A stretch of 64,000 nt of DNA. Source: SAR202 cluster bacterium. Its GTDB lineage: Bacteria > Chloroflexota > Dehalococcoidia > Lucifugimonadales > GCA-2719675. Under the pieces are notes generated by a model, which ran no database searches, had not been told where the DNA came from, and saw only the letters and a program-made list of their open reading frames with translations. The stretch is taken from positions 1 to 64,000 of the forward strand of contig VFGW01000006.1 of NCBI GenBank assembly GCA_009392295.1, in the 5' to 3' direction. This document shows, one piece after another, positions 36,311 through 45,459 of this stretch. Position 1 is the stretch's first letter. Every line of letters begins with the position of its first letter. The position numbers were made by a program, and so were the translations under genes.

Positions 36311-37531
36311 ATCAACACAAAAAATCATTCTCCAAAACCTTTATCGTATATAGGTATAAGACTATTAACATTGTGCCAATTACTAGGTGGAACCAGTATT
36401 TTTATTCAAAATGTTGTAGTTGGATGGTTTACTTACGATCTAACCGGTTCAAGAATTTTAACTAGTATGTCCTGGGGAATAGACTCTTTATCAAATGTAA
36501 TTTCTGGACCTATAGGAGGATTGGCTGCCGATAAATGGGAAAGAAAAAAAATTCTGGCATACACACAATTTTTAAAAACAGCCATTGTTGTAATATTTTC
36601 ATTTCTAATTATTTATAATCAAGTCAATGCAATATGGATTTTGTTTTTCGTATTACTTTTAGGGTTTTGGAGCACAGTTTCAGCACCTTCTGAACACTCT
36701 ATAGTCCCAACTGTTCTGCCAGTGAATTCAAATATTTTAGTTAGTTCCTTCGCTACAATTATGGCTGCACAACATCTGTGTGGAACTATCATGCCTCCTA
36801 TAGCCGGAAAAATGATTTCCTGGTTTGGCCCCGGAGAAACATTAGTGTCAACATCTCTCCTGTTATTTTTGGGTGGATTGACATATCTTAAAATCAATCC
36901 TATTAATTCTCATAAAGAAAACAAACAAATAAAAAAAATTAACTATAAAGAATTGTTAATTTTTCTAAAAAAATCTCCACTAATACAAGCAATGGTAATA
37001 GCTAGAACTTGGATATATTTGTTTGTAACCCCTGCAGTACACGGTTTACTTCCTGTATTTGCAGCAGAGGAACTAAATACAAATTCTTTTGGATTAGGGT
37101 TACTTTTTGCATCTCTTGGAACAGGTGGAGTTATTGGAAATTTAGGGTTGTCATTATGGAATAAACGTTTCCAAAGAAATATATTATTTATTTCTTATTG
37201 GTCAATCGCTTGTATAGCAATGTTTATTTTCGCAAATTCTAAATCGTTATTAGTATCTTTACCTACAGCTTTTTTAGTTAATTTTGGAATCATAAGTACT
37301 CTAACAATAATTAGATCTAGTTTAGCTTCGGAAGTTCCTGACATATTGAGAGGAAGAGTTTCATCACTAAATTCAATTGCTATGATAGTAGTCCCTATTG
37401 GCAGCTTAATTGCAGGAAGTATAGCAGAAAAATACAATGCCCCAACAGCAACTATGTTATGTTGTTTATTTTTCTTCTCTTCATTAGTAATTACCTTTTT
37501 GATCTATCCTCAGATACGAAATGTCAAATGA
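36311..37531 (+). CDS. MFS transporter, apparent ATC start
   Basis: A 12-TM major facilitator, of the family with GWFTYDLT in TM1-2 and GPIGGLAADKWERKK in the first cytoplasmic loop. The track starts at TTG 36371, which has no ribosome site and deletes about 20 residues including the first part of TM1. The frame is open back to a TAA at 36299 and contains no ATG, GTG or TTG; an AAGGA at 36300-36304 lies six bases before ATC 36311. From there the protein is 406 residues, close to the 407 and 403 of its paralogues at 37528 and 61906. The stop overlaps the ATG of the next gene (ATGA). Substrate unknown. Confidence 0.75.
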   Translation: MNTKNHSPKPLSYIGIRLLTLCQLLGGTSIFIQNVVVGWFTYDLTGSRILTSMSWGIDSLSNVISGPIGGLAADKWERKKILAYTQFLKTAIVVIFSFLIIYNQVNAIWILFFVLLLGFWSTVSAPSEHSIVPTVLPVNSNILVSSFATIMAAQHLCGTIMPPIAGKMISWFGPGETLVSTSLLLFLGGLTYLKINPINSHKENKQIKKINYKELLIFLKKSPLIQAMVIARTWIYLFVTPAVHGLLPVFAAEELNTNSFGLGLLFASLGTGGVIGNLGLSLWNKRFQRNILFISYWSIACIAMFIFANSKSLLVSLPTAFLVNFGIISTLTIIRSSLASEVPDILRGRVSSLNSIAMIVVPIGSLIAGSIAEKYNAPTATMLCCLFFFSSLVITFLIYPQIRNVK

Positions 37532-38751
37532 AAAAAATTGCTAATTTACAATATTTAAAATACAAAGGAGTCAGGCAACTATTTATTACTTATTTGTTAG
37601 GTGGGTATAATCAATCAATACAACATGTAGTAATTGGGTGGTTTACTTACAATCTTACCAACTCACCTATCTTAACAAGTTTGACTCATGGCGTAGCAAC
37701 AATTCCAAATATTATTACTGGACCAATAGGTGGTTATTTAGCTGACAAGTTTGACAGAAAAAATATTTTAATATTTTCAAATATTGGCGCACTGATAATT
37801 ACTGCTATTTTCTCATATCTAATCTCAAAAAGTTTCTTCCAGGTATCATGGATTTTCATATTCCTATTTTTAAAAGGAGTTATATATAATTTATCTGGAT
37901 CAAGTGGCCGTGCAATTTTGGCAAATGTAATTCCGAAAAACCAAAAGATACTGACTGAAGCAACGGCTATAACAATTGCTTCTTACTTCATAGCAACAAC
38001 ATTAATACCACCATTTGCAGGAAAATTATTTCAATTAACAGGTCCTTCATTCACTCTAGGAACAATTAGTATCTCACTTTTTTTTGCAATATTAATCTTC
38101 TCTCAAGTAAAAATGATCAGCCCTGAAGAAAAAGCAAAATCGCCAGCTAATTTTAAAGAAATATTTTATTTCATCACAGAAAAACCTATACTTCAATTAA
38201 TGTTATTTTCTAAATCGACAATTTGGATGATTATCACCCCATTTACACATGGAATACTCCCTATTTTTGCAAAAGATATACTCAATACTGATTCAGTAGG
38301 TCTTGGAATACTTTTTACATCACTAGGTTTAGGAGGTTTAACAGGAAGCCTAATAGTTATTTTTCTCAGTAAATTTCACACCACTAAAGCAATAATAATA
38401 ATTTTTCTGTTTCTTTCATTTATCGCAATGCTATTATTATCTATCTCAAATTCAATGTTCTCAACAATCACATGTCTCTTTTTAATCAACGTTACGGTAA
38501 TGGGCAACCTGACCTATATTCAATCGAATATTCTATTTCAAAGTAAAGATGAATTCAGAGGAAGAATATCTTCAATAGACTCATTAAATATGGCTATGGC
38601 TCCTATAGGGAATTTTTCTGTAGGTTTCCTCATAAAATTTTATAATATTTCTAGGGCAATACAAATTGGAAGTTTCACTGGAATAATAATAACAATTTTA
38701 AGTATATTTCTTTTCCCCAATTTAATGGAGATTAAAGATAAAAAACAATAG
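37528..38751 (+). CDS. MFS transporter, paralogue in tandem
   Basis: Close paralogue of the preceding gene: VVIGWFTYNLTNSPILTSL, GPIGGYLADKFDRKN, HGILPIFAKDILNTDSVGLG correspond line by line to it. It begins with ATG 37528, overlapping the upstream TGA by four bases, the arrangement of tight translational coupling. The track ORF (37459) adds 23 spurious residues within the upstream gene. Twelve TM segments, 407 aa. Coupled paralogous MFS genes may assemble as a heteromer or serve alternative substrates. Probably an efflux or uptake carrier of the adjacent catabolic genes. Confidence 0.85.
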   Translation: MKKIANLQYLKYKGVRQLFITYLLGGYNQSIQHVVIGWFTYNLTNSPILTSLTHGVATIPNIITGPIGGYLADKFDRKNILIFSNIGALIITAIFSYLISKSFFQVSWIFIFLFLKGVIYNLSGSSGRAILANVIPKNQKILTEATAITIASYFIATTLIPPFAGKLFQLTGPSFTLGTISISLFFAILIFSQVKMISPEEKAKSPANFKEIFYFITEKPILQLMLFSKSTIWMIITPFTHGILPIFAKDILNTDSVGLGILFTSLGLGGLTGSLIVIFLSKFHTTKAIIIIFLFLSFIAMLLLSISNSMFSTITCLFLINVTVMGNLTYIQSNILFQSKDEFRGRISSIDSLNMAMAPIGNFSVGFLIKFYNISRAIQIGSFTGIIITILSIFLFPNLMEIKDKKQ

Positions 38752-38820
38752 ATTATATTTTTAAGCTATGATATTTTGATTGCATCAATCAAATCATTCA
38801 AAAATGGAGTTCTATTACAA

Positions 38821-39879
38821 ATGAATAATCATAAAGTTTACAGAGTTGGTTTAGTAGGATTTAGAGGTAGAGGTAGAGGGTTAGCAAGCTTTTGGAATAC
38901 AGTCCCTAACGCAAAACTAGTAGCTCTTGCGGACGACGTCAAAGAACATTGTGATGAAGCAAAAGTCCTTTATCCTGGACTTCAAACTTTTAACTCACAT
39001 AAAGAAATGCTTGATAATGCGGATATTGATATATTAACCGTTGGAACACGACCAAAATACAGACCTCCAATTGTTAAAGATGGAGCAGAAACTGAAAGTG
39101 TAAAAGCTATATATGTAGAAAAACCAATCGCAAACTCACTTGATCAAGCTACTAAGATGATTGAGCAATGTAAAAAAACTAACACTTTATTTACTATAGG
39201 AAATCAGAGACGTTGGTGCCCAGCTTGGACAAAAGTTCGAAACTCAATAAAAGAAGGTTTAATAGGTAGACCAACTAACGGATATGCTTTCTGGTCAACA
39301 GCTAGAGTAGGTTCAAATGGTACACATTTTTTTGATGCAATCAATTTTGTTTTAGACAGTACCCCAGTTGAAGCAATAGCAAAACTAGATAATAAAGTAG
39401 ATCTTACAAAAATGGATGACAGTCCACTTACTCAAGGAATTAAAGAAGATCCTGGAGGACTTGGCATTGTAACTTATGATAATGACGTGAGAATTTCTTA
39501 TGAATTTATGCCTGATACAACAAACGATTATACTTTCATTTTTTGCGGAACAAAGGGAAGAATTGAATTCAATAATGATTTCTCATATTTAGAATATAGG
39601 GCCCGTGATGAAGATTCTAGATCATTTAGAGGCAATTCCAAAATGACAACAAGGAACTTCGAAGTACCTGAAACAACTGATGAAATTATGGTCAGTAATG
39701 GATATAAAGAAATGATTAATTGTATAGAAACTGGTAAGGAATCTTCTTCTTCTGGTGAAATTGGTAGACAAGCACTTGAATTGATTGTAGCTTTCCACTT
39801 GTCATCAGAAGCCGGAACAAAGCCAATTAATCTACCTTTACCAAAATCTGCCAACAATAAAACGTTAAATATAACTTAA
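38821..39879 (+). CDS. Gfo/Idh/MocA family oxidoreductase
   Basis: Cofactor loop is LVGFRGRGRGLASFW, a G-x-x-G-x-G variant, and the EKP motif is in IYVEKPIANS. The active-site helix is THFFDAINFVLD: its second His is replaced by hydrophobic residues, so catalysis might use a different acid. 352 aa from ATG 38821; a GGAG lies 11 bases upstream, further than usual. The track ORF starting at 38776 adds 15 residues without support. It follows the tandem MFS genes by 69 bases and may be in the same transcript. Confidence 0.82.
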   Translation: MNNHKVYRVGLVGFRGRGRGLASFWNTVPNAKLVALADDVKEHCDEAKVLYPGLQTFNSHKEMLDNADIDILTVGTRPKYRPPIVKDGAETESVKAIYVEKPIANSLDQATKMIEQCKKTNTLFTIGNQRRWCPAWTKVRNSIKEGLIGRPTNGYAFWSTARVGSNGTHFFDAINFVLDSTPVEAIAKLDNKVDLTKMDDSPLTQGIKEDPGGLGIVTYDNDVRISYEFMPDTTNDYTFIFCGTKGRIEFNNDFSYLEYRARDEDSRSFRGNSKMTTRNFEVPETTDEIMVSNGYKEMINCIETGKESSSSGEIGRQALELIVAFHLSSEAGTKPINLPLPKSANNKTLNIT

Positions 39880-39912
39880 ATTCATTTGAACCAAATTTAA
39901 ACTATTTAAGTT

Positions 39913-40374
39913 TTATTCAACAAATTCTATAGCACTTGCCCAGATCCATCCTTCTTGTCCAGTACTAATGATTCTAATTTTAAGTAACCCAGTAAAATAC
40001 TTATCCCCTACTGGATTTTCTTCTGATTTTATAACTGAATAGAAACAAGATGCTTCTCCAATTACTTCAATATTAGACTCTAATGAAATTTCAGAAGCTT
40101 CTTCTTGATTAATTGAACAAAAATCTTCTTTACCACCTCCCCTCCAATCAGGCTTAACTCTTATCAAAGCTTCTGTATAAGAAGGAAAAAGTAATACAGG
40201 TAAATCATAGTAAGGTTGATCTGGTCCTTCTTTGGAAGACAAAGCTTGGTTTGCAGCTTGAGCCGTAGGTTGTTTTAATACTGCAGTCTTGAATGATGTT
40301 TCTGTTCCGCCACAATACAAAACAAAAACTAAAACAAACATTGAAAATAAACCTAGTAATCTATTTCTCATCAT
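39913..40374 (-). CDS. SH3-like two-cysteine lipoprotein, paralogue 2
   Basis: Second of three family members. The signal peptide ends in the lipobox-like VLYC, followed by GGTETS. The mature part is DLPVLLFPSY, DFCSIN, IGEASC, and KIRIISTGQEGWIWASAIEF, aligned over its whole length with the copy at 31714. The two Cys keep the same spacing. ATG 40374 or 40371 are equally likely starts with GAGAAG upstream. It sits alone between a Gfo/Idh gene (convergent, 33 bp) and an amidohydrolase. Unknown function; secreted or surface-anchored. Confidence 0.7.
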   Translation of the reverse strand: MMRNRLLGLFSMFVLVFVLYCGGTETSFKTAVLKQPTAQAANQALSSKEGPDQPYYDLPVLLFPSYTEALIRVKPDWRGGGKEDFCSINQEEASEISLESNIEVIGEASCFYSVIKSEENPVGDKYFTGLLKIRIISTGQEGWIWASAIEFVE

Positions 40375-40461
40375 CTTCTCACTTTCTCAAAATGATAGAT
40401 AAAATTTGTACTTGCGATGTTAACAAAATTCACATGCAAAAAACAATGTTTTATATAATTC

Positions 40462-41451
40462 CTATTGAAAAGCTTGAATATTTTTCGCATTATTAAAAAA
40501 TATATCTTCAATATCATTAACAGATAGATTCATTAATACTGCTGCCTCTTTTAAAGCCATAATTGATTCATATCCCACTAATGTAGGAACGACTCCATTA
40601 ATATTATTTTGTTTTGAAAAATCCTGTAAAGTTTTAGCAGTCAACCAAATAAATTCATCAGCAATTCTGATACACCTCCCTAGAATATGAGATACAGGAA
40701 AATCTGAACCATAAAGTAGTCTTTGATGTCCAAATGAATTAATGATAGCTTGAAAAGCACCACTCTCTGTAATAGCAGATGTATCAAAAAAAATATTTTC
40801 ATGTCTTTGCAAAGAATCGATTCCATTAATTGTATTCCACGAATTAAAACCTCTACCAGCATGAGCAAGTATGATTATCATATTGGGATACTCTTTGGCA
40901 AAACGATTAATTACTTCTAAATTTTCTGGATCTGCTAAAGATTTTGGTTTAACAATATGTAATGTGATAGTCATTTTTTCAGTGTTAGCAAATTCTACTT
41001 GTTCTTCAGTTAAATATTCTTGAATCAGAGAATTTTGTGTGATTTTACGTTTAGAAAACAAATGGTAACATTTCAACCCCCTGAAACCATATATATCTAC
41101 CATAGTTTGAATTTGACGAACTGATGTTTGAGGAGAAATCAACATTTGATGAAAAAAACCAGGTTTTCCTCTAACTTCTTCTGCAATATATTTATTTGCC
41201 AAATCAAGATCTAAGGTTTTTCTAGGAAAAGGGAAACAATTAGCTTGAATTTCTCTACCCGGCAAAAATTGATCCATTATTTGTTCAAAAAAATTTATAC
41301 CAACATTTTGAGGAGTATTGATATTAGGTAAATCATGATTGTTCATATGTTTAGTATTATATAAATGAACATGTGCATCAAAAATTTTTGATGGTACAAA
41401 ATCTCGAATATTATTTATATAAAAGTCACTGTCTTGCGGAAAATCTATCAA
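40462..41451 (-). CDS. Amidohydrolase-2 family metal-dependent hydrolase
   Basis: TIM-barrel hydrolase. FDAHVHLYN gives the HxH metal motif, ILAHAGRGF a second metal His, and LLYGSDFPVSH the final Asp. This arrangement is the amidohydrolase 2/ACMS-decarboxylase superfamily, whose members hydrolyse lactones or decarboxylate. Starts with TTG, with AGGTG nine bases upstream. 329 aa. It follows the MFS at 41481 by 29 bases. Lactonase or decarboxylase action on a sugar acid is inferred from its neighbours. Confidence 0.82.
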   Translation of the reverse strand: MIDFPQDSDFYINNIRDFVPSKIFDAHVHLYNTKHMNNHDLPNINTPQNVGINFFEQIMDQFLPGREIQANCFPFPRKTLDLDLANKYIAEEVRGKPGFFHQMLISPQTSVRQIQTMVDIYGFRGLKCYHLFSKRKITQNSLIQEYLTEEQVEFANTEKMTITLHIVKPKSLADPENLEVINRFAKEYPNMIIILAHAGRGFNSWNTINGIDSLQRHENIFFDTSAITESGAFQAIINSFGHQRLLYGSDFPVSHILGRCIRIADEFIWLTAKTLQDFSKQNNINGVVPTLVGYESIMALKEAAVLMNLSVNDIEDIFFNNAKNIQAFQ

Positions 41452-41480
41452 ATTATTACACCTGTTAAAATACTCATATT

Positions 41481-42710
41481 CTATTCTAAACTTGGAAGAA
41501 TTGGTTTAACTTTTTTATAAACATAAAAAGAAATAAGTCCACAAAAAATTATTGTTATAATCCCATTAAAGGCAAATGCATCCCTTACAGTTGTGTGTTC
41601 TGCAACAGAACCAATTAATAGTCCTCCAAATGATGTCCCTGCCCAAGTCAACTGATATAAACTCATTACTCTTCCTCTAAATTTCTCATCTACTAAACTT
41701 TGAGTCAATGTGTTGTTGACTACCCCAAAAGACATCCCAACAATTCCTAAAAACCCAATTAATACTAAAGAAAAATTGATATCAGGTGCGTATGACAAAG
41801 CTAGAATTCCAAAACCAATCAACAAGGCAGAATTTGTATGGATGATTCCAAATAATCTTACTTTGGAATAGAAAGATAAAAATACAGTTCCTAGCAAACC
41901 ACCTAAACCTGCAGAAAACAGCATATAACTATATCCGTAGACACCAGTTCCTAAAGTAAGATCTGAAAAAGTGGGTAATAAAGTGGAATATGAAGTTCCG
42001 AAAATTCCAACTAATAACCCGGAAAACATTACCCAACCAATTACTCGATGATTCAAAATATAAAAAATCCCATCAATTAAATCTGATAAAATACTAGATT
42101 TTTCTGAAGAAAAGTTTTGTTTAATATTAGGCATAACTAAAAACATTATTACAGTTAAAACATAAGATATACCTACTAATAAAAATAAAGTTTCAATACC
42201 AAAATATTTTACGACAGGAGCAAAATATGCAGGACCAATTAATCCTGCACCACTAAACATAAAAGAATAAACTAGTATCGCATTTGGAACCTCTGATTTA
42301 GGAACCAAATTGGGTACAATTGCGGCCCTAGATGGTATATCAAAAGCCATTAGTGTACCAGTACATAATGTTATAATAATTAACTGCAACGGATTAATAT
42401 AATCTTGAAAAATTAAAAATCCAGTTATAAATGCAAAAAAAGCAAAACATCCTCTAGTAAAAGTAACTAATTTAAGCCTATCAACTCTATCCGCAACCAC
42501 TCCACCAAATACAGAAAAAAATAATAGAGGAATAGAGCCTGAAAGAGCTAATAATCCTAACATAAATGGGGAATTCGTTAATTCCTGCATTAACCATGAC
42601 CTACCGGCTCCTAATGCCCAAATACCTAAGTTTGAAAATGCATTGCCAATCCAAAAAATTGTATAGGATTTATGTTTAAATATTGAAATTACTGAAATAA
42701 AATTTTTCAT
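41481..42710 (-). CDS. MFS transporter
   Basis: A 12-TM permease of the MFS_3/EntS type: NAFSNLGIWALGAGRSWLMQELTNSPFMLGLLAL and GGVVADRVDRLK at the first cytoplasmic loop. Its C-terminal half has GVVNNTLTQSLVDEKFRGRVMSLYQL, a common signature of this subfamily. 409 aa. Likely an exporter by family, though many are uncharacterised. First gene of a two-gene leftward unit with the amidohydrolase. It does not belong to the close three-member paralogue group in this window. Confidence 0.85.
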   Translation of the reverse strand: MKNFISVISIFKHKSYTIFWIGNAFSNLGIWALGAGRSWLMQELTNSPFMLGLLALSGSIPLLFFSVFGGVVADRVDRLKLVTFTRGCFAFFAFITGFLIFQDYINPLQLIIITLCTGTLMAFDIPSRAAIVPNLVPKSEVPNAILVYSFMFSGAGLIGPAYFAPVVKYFGIETLFLLVGISYVLTVIMFLVMPNIKQNFSSEKSSILSDLIDGIFYILNHRVIGWVMFSGLLVGIFGTSYSTLLPTFSDLTLGTGVYGYSYMLFSAGLGGLLGTVFLSFYSKVRLFGIIHTNSALLIGFGILALSYAPDINFSLVLIGFLGIVGMSFGVVNNTLTQSLVDEKFRGRVMSLYQLTWAGTSFGGLLIGSVAEHTTVRDAFAFNGIITIIFCGLISFYVYKKVKPILPSLE

Positions 42711-42825
42711 GAATTCGATTTTAATTCAATATTCAAATAATTTATACTTGTAAATTTAATAGAATTATTCATCAATAAAATTATACTCTTGAAGAATTTT
42801 ATTGTTAAATCAAATCAAGCTTTAA

Positions 42826-42834
42826 TGCTATAAT
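42826..42834 (+). promoter_or_regulatory. Extended -10 promoter for the SDR-ThuA-Gfo-lactonase operon
   Basis: TGCTATAAT, the same 9 bases as in the selD promoter, preceded by TAA as there. Transcription would begin near 42841, about 30 bases before the start codon. A TTGTTA at 42802-42807 is a weak -35 candidate with 21-base spacing. Confidence 0.5.
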
Positions 42835-42872
42835 TTGATCAAAATTTAAGTAGTCTAATTAAGGAAGATGAA

Positions 42873-43688
42873 ATTATCAAAGATCTTAACGGAAAAGTAG
42901 CAATGATCACAGGGGCTGGCCGATTACGTGGAATTGGCAGGTCTACTGCTTTAGCTTTAGCAAAATCAGGTGCATCTGTTGCAGTATTAGATCTCTACAA
43001 AAATTTACCCTTCAAAGCAAATGATGAAATCAAAATTGGATGGACTGGAATTACCAGTTTAGAAAAAGAAATCACTCAATTAGGTAAATCAGCTATCGCA
43101 ATTAAATGTGATGTCACGAATAAAAAATCAGTTGCTCAGGCTGTTAGCCAAATAATCCGAAAATATGGAAAAATAGATATTCTAGTAAATAATGCTGCAT
43201 ATCCTAATGGGGCTGATAGAGTTAAAATGTCTGAATTAGAATTAGAAATTTTCCAAAAAGTAATGGCTGTAAAAGTCACTGGCAGTTTTTTGTGTACTCA
43301 AGCTGTTGCAGAATCTATGATTAAAAATAAAAATGGTGGGAAAATAATTACAATTGCTTCTGGTTCAGGTAAAAAAGGATTTGCAAAAAATCATCCATAC
43401 ACTGCAGCTTGCTTCGCACAAGTTGGAATGACACAATCCTTGGCAAAAGAGTTGGGCCCTCATGGTATTAACGTCAATTGTATTTGTCCAGGACCATTGC
43501 ATACAGCTAGAGTAGATCATAGTCTTAGTGAAATAGAATGGAAACAAGTGTGGGAAAATCTACCCTTAAAAAGCCCTGGAGATGAATCTTTTATAGCATC
43601 TTTTATTTCCTTTCTGTGTTCTGAATCAGCTTCTTGGATAACTGGTCAGGCAATAAATATAGATGGTGGGTCAATTTCAGAACACTAA
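42873..43688 (+). CDS. SDR dehydrogenase, apparent ATT/ATC start
   Basis: Short-chain dehydrogenase. The track ORF begins at ATG 42903 and cuts the first beta strand. The open frame upstream encodes IIKDLNGKVAM, and GKVAMITGAG is the standard SDR beginning. Between the in-frame stop at 42831 and the ATG there is no ATG, GTG, TTG or CTG. An AAGGA (42861-42865) is seven bases from ATT 42873 and ten from ATC 42876. Either would give about 271 aa, the usual size. Cofactor loop GAGRLRGIGRS, NNAAYPNGAD, and YTAACFAQVG as an active-site region where the Tyr is present but the Lys of YxxxK is replaced. The track ATG has only a weak GGA nine bases upstream. Confidence 0.75.
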   Translation: MIKDLNGKVAMITGAGRLRGIGRSTALALAKSGASVAVLDLYKNLPFKANDEIKIGWTGITSLEKEITQLGKSAIAIKCDVTNKKSVAQAVSQIIRKYGKIDILVNNAAYPNGADRVKMSELELEIFQKVMAVKVTGSFLCTQAVAESMIKNKNGGKIITIASGSGKKGFAKNHPYTAACFAQVGMTQSLAKELGPHGINVNCICPGPLHTARVDHSLSEIEWKQVWENLPLKSPGDESFIASFISFLCSESASWITGQAINIDGGSISEH

Positions 43689-43728
43689 TCATAGGAAAAA
43701 GTTGTAAAATATTATTTTGGAGAACATA

Positions 43729-44400
43729 ATGAAAAAAGCTTTAATAGTGACTGGTGGCTGGGAGGGACACGAACCATACAAATCTGCCCAAATATTTAAT
43801 GAATTCTTAATCTCGTGTGGATATGAAACAAAAATATCAACTAACTTAGATGTTTATTTAAATATTGCAGAACTCAAATTAATGAACCTAATAGTACCAG
43901 TTTGGACTATGGGAGAAATCACCAGAAATCAAGAAAAAAATCTCCTTCAAGCTGTAGCTAGTGGTGTAGGTATTGCTGGATGGCACGGATGCATGGGAGA
44001 TTCATTTCGCCAAAGTACTGATTACCAATTCATGGTTGGTGGACAATGGGTAGCTCATCCTGGTGGAATCATAAATTATGATGTCCAAATAACCAACACA
44101 ACTGATCAAATCACAAAAGGCATATCCAATTTTAGTATTTGTACAGAGCAATATTACATGCATGTTGATCCATCCAATGAAGTTCTGGCTACAACTCAAT
44201 TCAAAGGTGATCAAATTATTAGTGATATAGCTCCTTATAAGTGTGAATGGATTACTGATAATATAATGCCTGTGGTGTGGAAAAGAAAATGGGGACAAGG
44301 AAAAGTTTTTTATAATTCTATAGGACATAAACTTTCAGATTTTGATGTGCCTGAAGTATTAGAAATTATCAAAAGAGGAATTCTCTGGGCCTCTAGATGA
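43729..44400 (+). CDS. ThuA-like protein, second copy
   Basis: ThuA/trehalose-utilisation family member, 223 aa. The ALIVTGGWEGHEPYKSA start, VGIAGWHGCMGDSFR in the nucleophile-elbow position and WGQGKVFYNSIGHKL at the C-terminus are characteristic. ATG 43729 with GGAG six bases upstream is the start; the TTG in the track (43717) is not. Second gene of the rightward cassette, 40 bp after the SDR and 18 bp before the Gfo/Idh gene. Together with a Gfo/Idh partner it is expected to handle a 3-keto sugar step. Confidence 0.82.
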   Translation: MKKALIVTGGWEGHEPYKSAQIFNEFLISCGYETKISTNLDVYLNIAELKLMNLIVPVWTMGEITRNQEKNLLQAVASGVGIAGWHGCMGDSFRQSTDYQFMVGGQWVAHPGGIINYDVQITNTTDQITKGISNFSICTEQYYMHVDPSNEVLATTQFKGDQIISDIAPYKCEWITDNIMPVVWKRKWGQGKVFYNSIGHKLSDFDVPEVLEIIKRGILWASR

Positions 44401-44418
44401 CTAAGAAGGATTTTGATT

Positions 44419-45447
44419 ATGAAGATAGGTGTCGTTGGATGTGGGAAAATTAGTGATCAGTATTTCCAATTTGCTCAAACTAGCAAAAAAATAAAAATTA
44501 TTTCATGTACTGATCAAATACTAGAAAAAGCCATACACCAAAGCACTAAATATTCAATTTCTTACTCAAAATCGATTGAAGAAATGTTACTTAATCCTGA
44601 AATAGACACCATTTTAAATTTAACGCCTCCAAAAGAACATAAAAAAATTACAATTAAGTCAATTAAATCATCAAAGCATGTCTATTCTGAAAAACCTTTG
44701 GGTATTAATTCAAAAGAATGCTATGAAATTTTAGAAGTCGCAAAAAAATTCAATAAACAAGTTTGCTCTGCTCCAGATACCTTTCTAGGAGCAGGAATTC
44801 AAAAATCTAAAAAAATAATAAAAAAAAATTCAATTGGCCAAATTGTACATGCTTCAGCATTTATGGTTTCACCAGGACATGAATATTGGCATCCAAATCC
44901 TGATTTATATTATGACATAGGGGGAGGACCAGACTTAGATATGGCGCCCTATTATCTCACTACATTGGTTTATCTGCTTGGAAAAGTAAAAAGAGTTACA
45001 GGATCACATAAAAAAACTTTTTCTACCCGAAAAATCCTAAGTGAACCCCGTAAAGGCGAAATCATTCAAGTTCAAGCACCAACTCATATTTCAAGTATTC
45101 TTGATTTTTATAATGGAGTAATATGTACAATGATTATGAGTTTTGATACACACGGTTCAACTTTGCCAAGAATAGAATTATATGGAACTAAAGGTACTTT
45201 ACACCTGCCTGACCCAAATTCTTTTGGTGGTCCATTAAAAATTATTAAACCCCAAGAAGAAAGCTGGGAAAACATTCCAATTTCAGAAAATACAGGCCAA
45301 AGAGGTATGGGATTAGAAGATATGGCTGATTCAATCAAAAACAACATAGTAGCCCAAACTCATTGCCAAAATGCAGCCCATGTTGTAAATATAATAGAAT
45401 CTGTAAGAATTTCTTCAGAAAAAAATCAACATATTTATTTAAATTAA
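44419..45447 (+). CDS. Gfo/Idh/MocA family oxidoreductase
   Basis: Cofactor motif GVVGCGKISDQYF, EKP motif in HVYSEKPLGIN, active-site helix YDIGGGPDLDMAPYYLT, where Asp is present but the His usual two or three residues later is not clear. 342 aa from ATG 44419, which has AAGGA eight bases upstream; the track TTG is two bases from the ribosome site and is rejected. Third gene of the rightward cassette. It is 12 bases from the lactonase-like gene, so they are certainly cotranscribed. Confidence 0.85.
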   Translation: MKIGVVGCGKISDQYFQFAQTSKKIKIISCTDQILEKAIHQSTKYSISYSKSIEEMLLNPEIDTILNLTPPKEHKKITIKSIKSSKHVYSEKPLGINSKECYEILEVAKKFNKQVCSAPDTFLGAGIQKSKKIIKKNSIGQIVHASAFMVSPGHEYWHPNPDLYYDIGGGPDLDMAPYYLTTLVYLLGKVKRVTGSHKKTFSTRKILSEPRKGEIIQVQAPTHISSILDFYNGVICTMIMSFDTHGSTLPRIELYGTKGTLHLPDPNSFGGPLKIIKPQEESWENIPISENTGQRGMGLEDMADSIKNNIVAQTHCQNAAHVVNIIESVRISSEKNQHIYLN

Positions 45448-45459
45448 TAGGTGAAAAAC

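Noticed and set aside
37459-37527. 23-residue extension of the second MFS
   Set aside because: Lies inside the first MFS gene; ATG 37528 gives the family length and ATGA coupling.
42868-42900. ATG 42868 with AAGGA upstream, 10-codon ORF
   Set aside because: Out of frame with the SDR and ends at TAG; no support as a leader peptide, although it could be tested.
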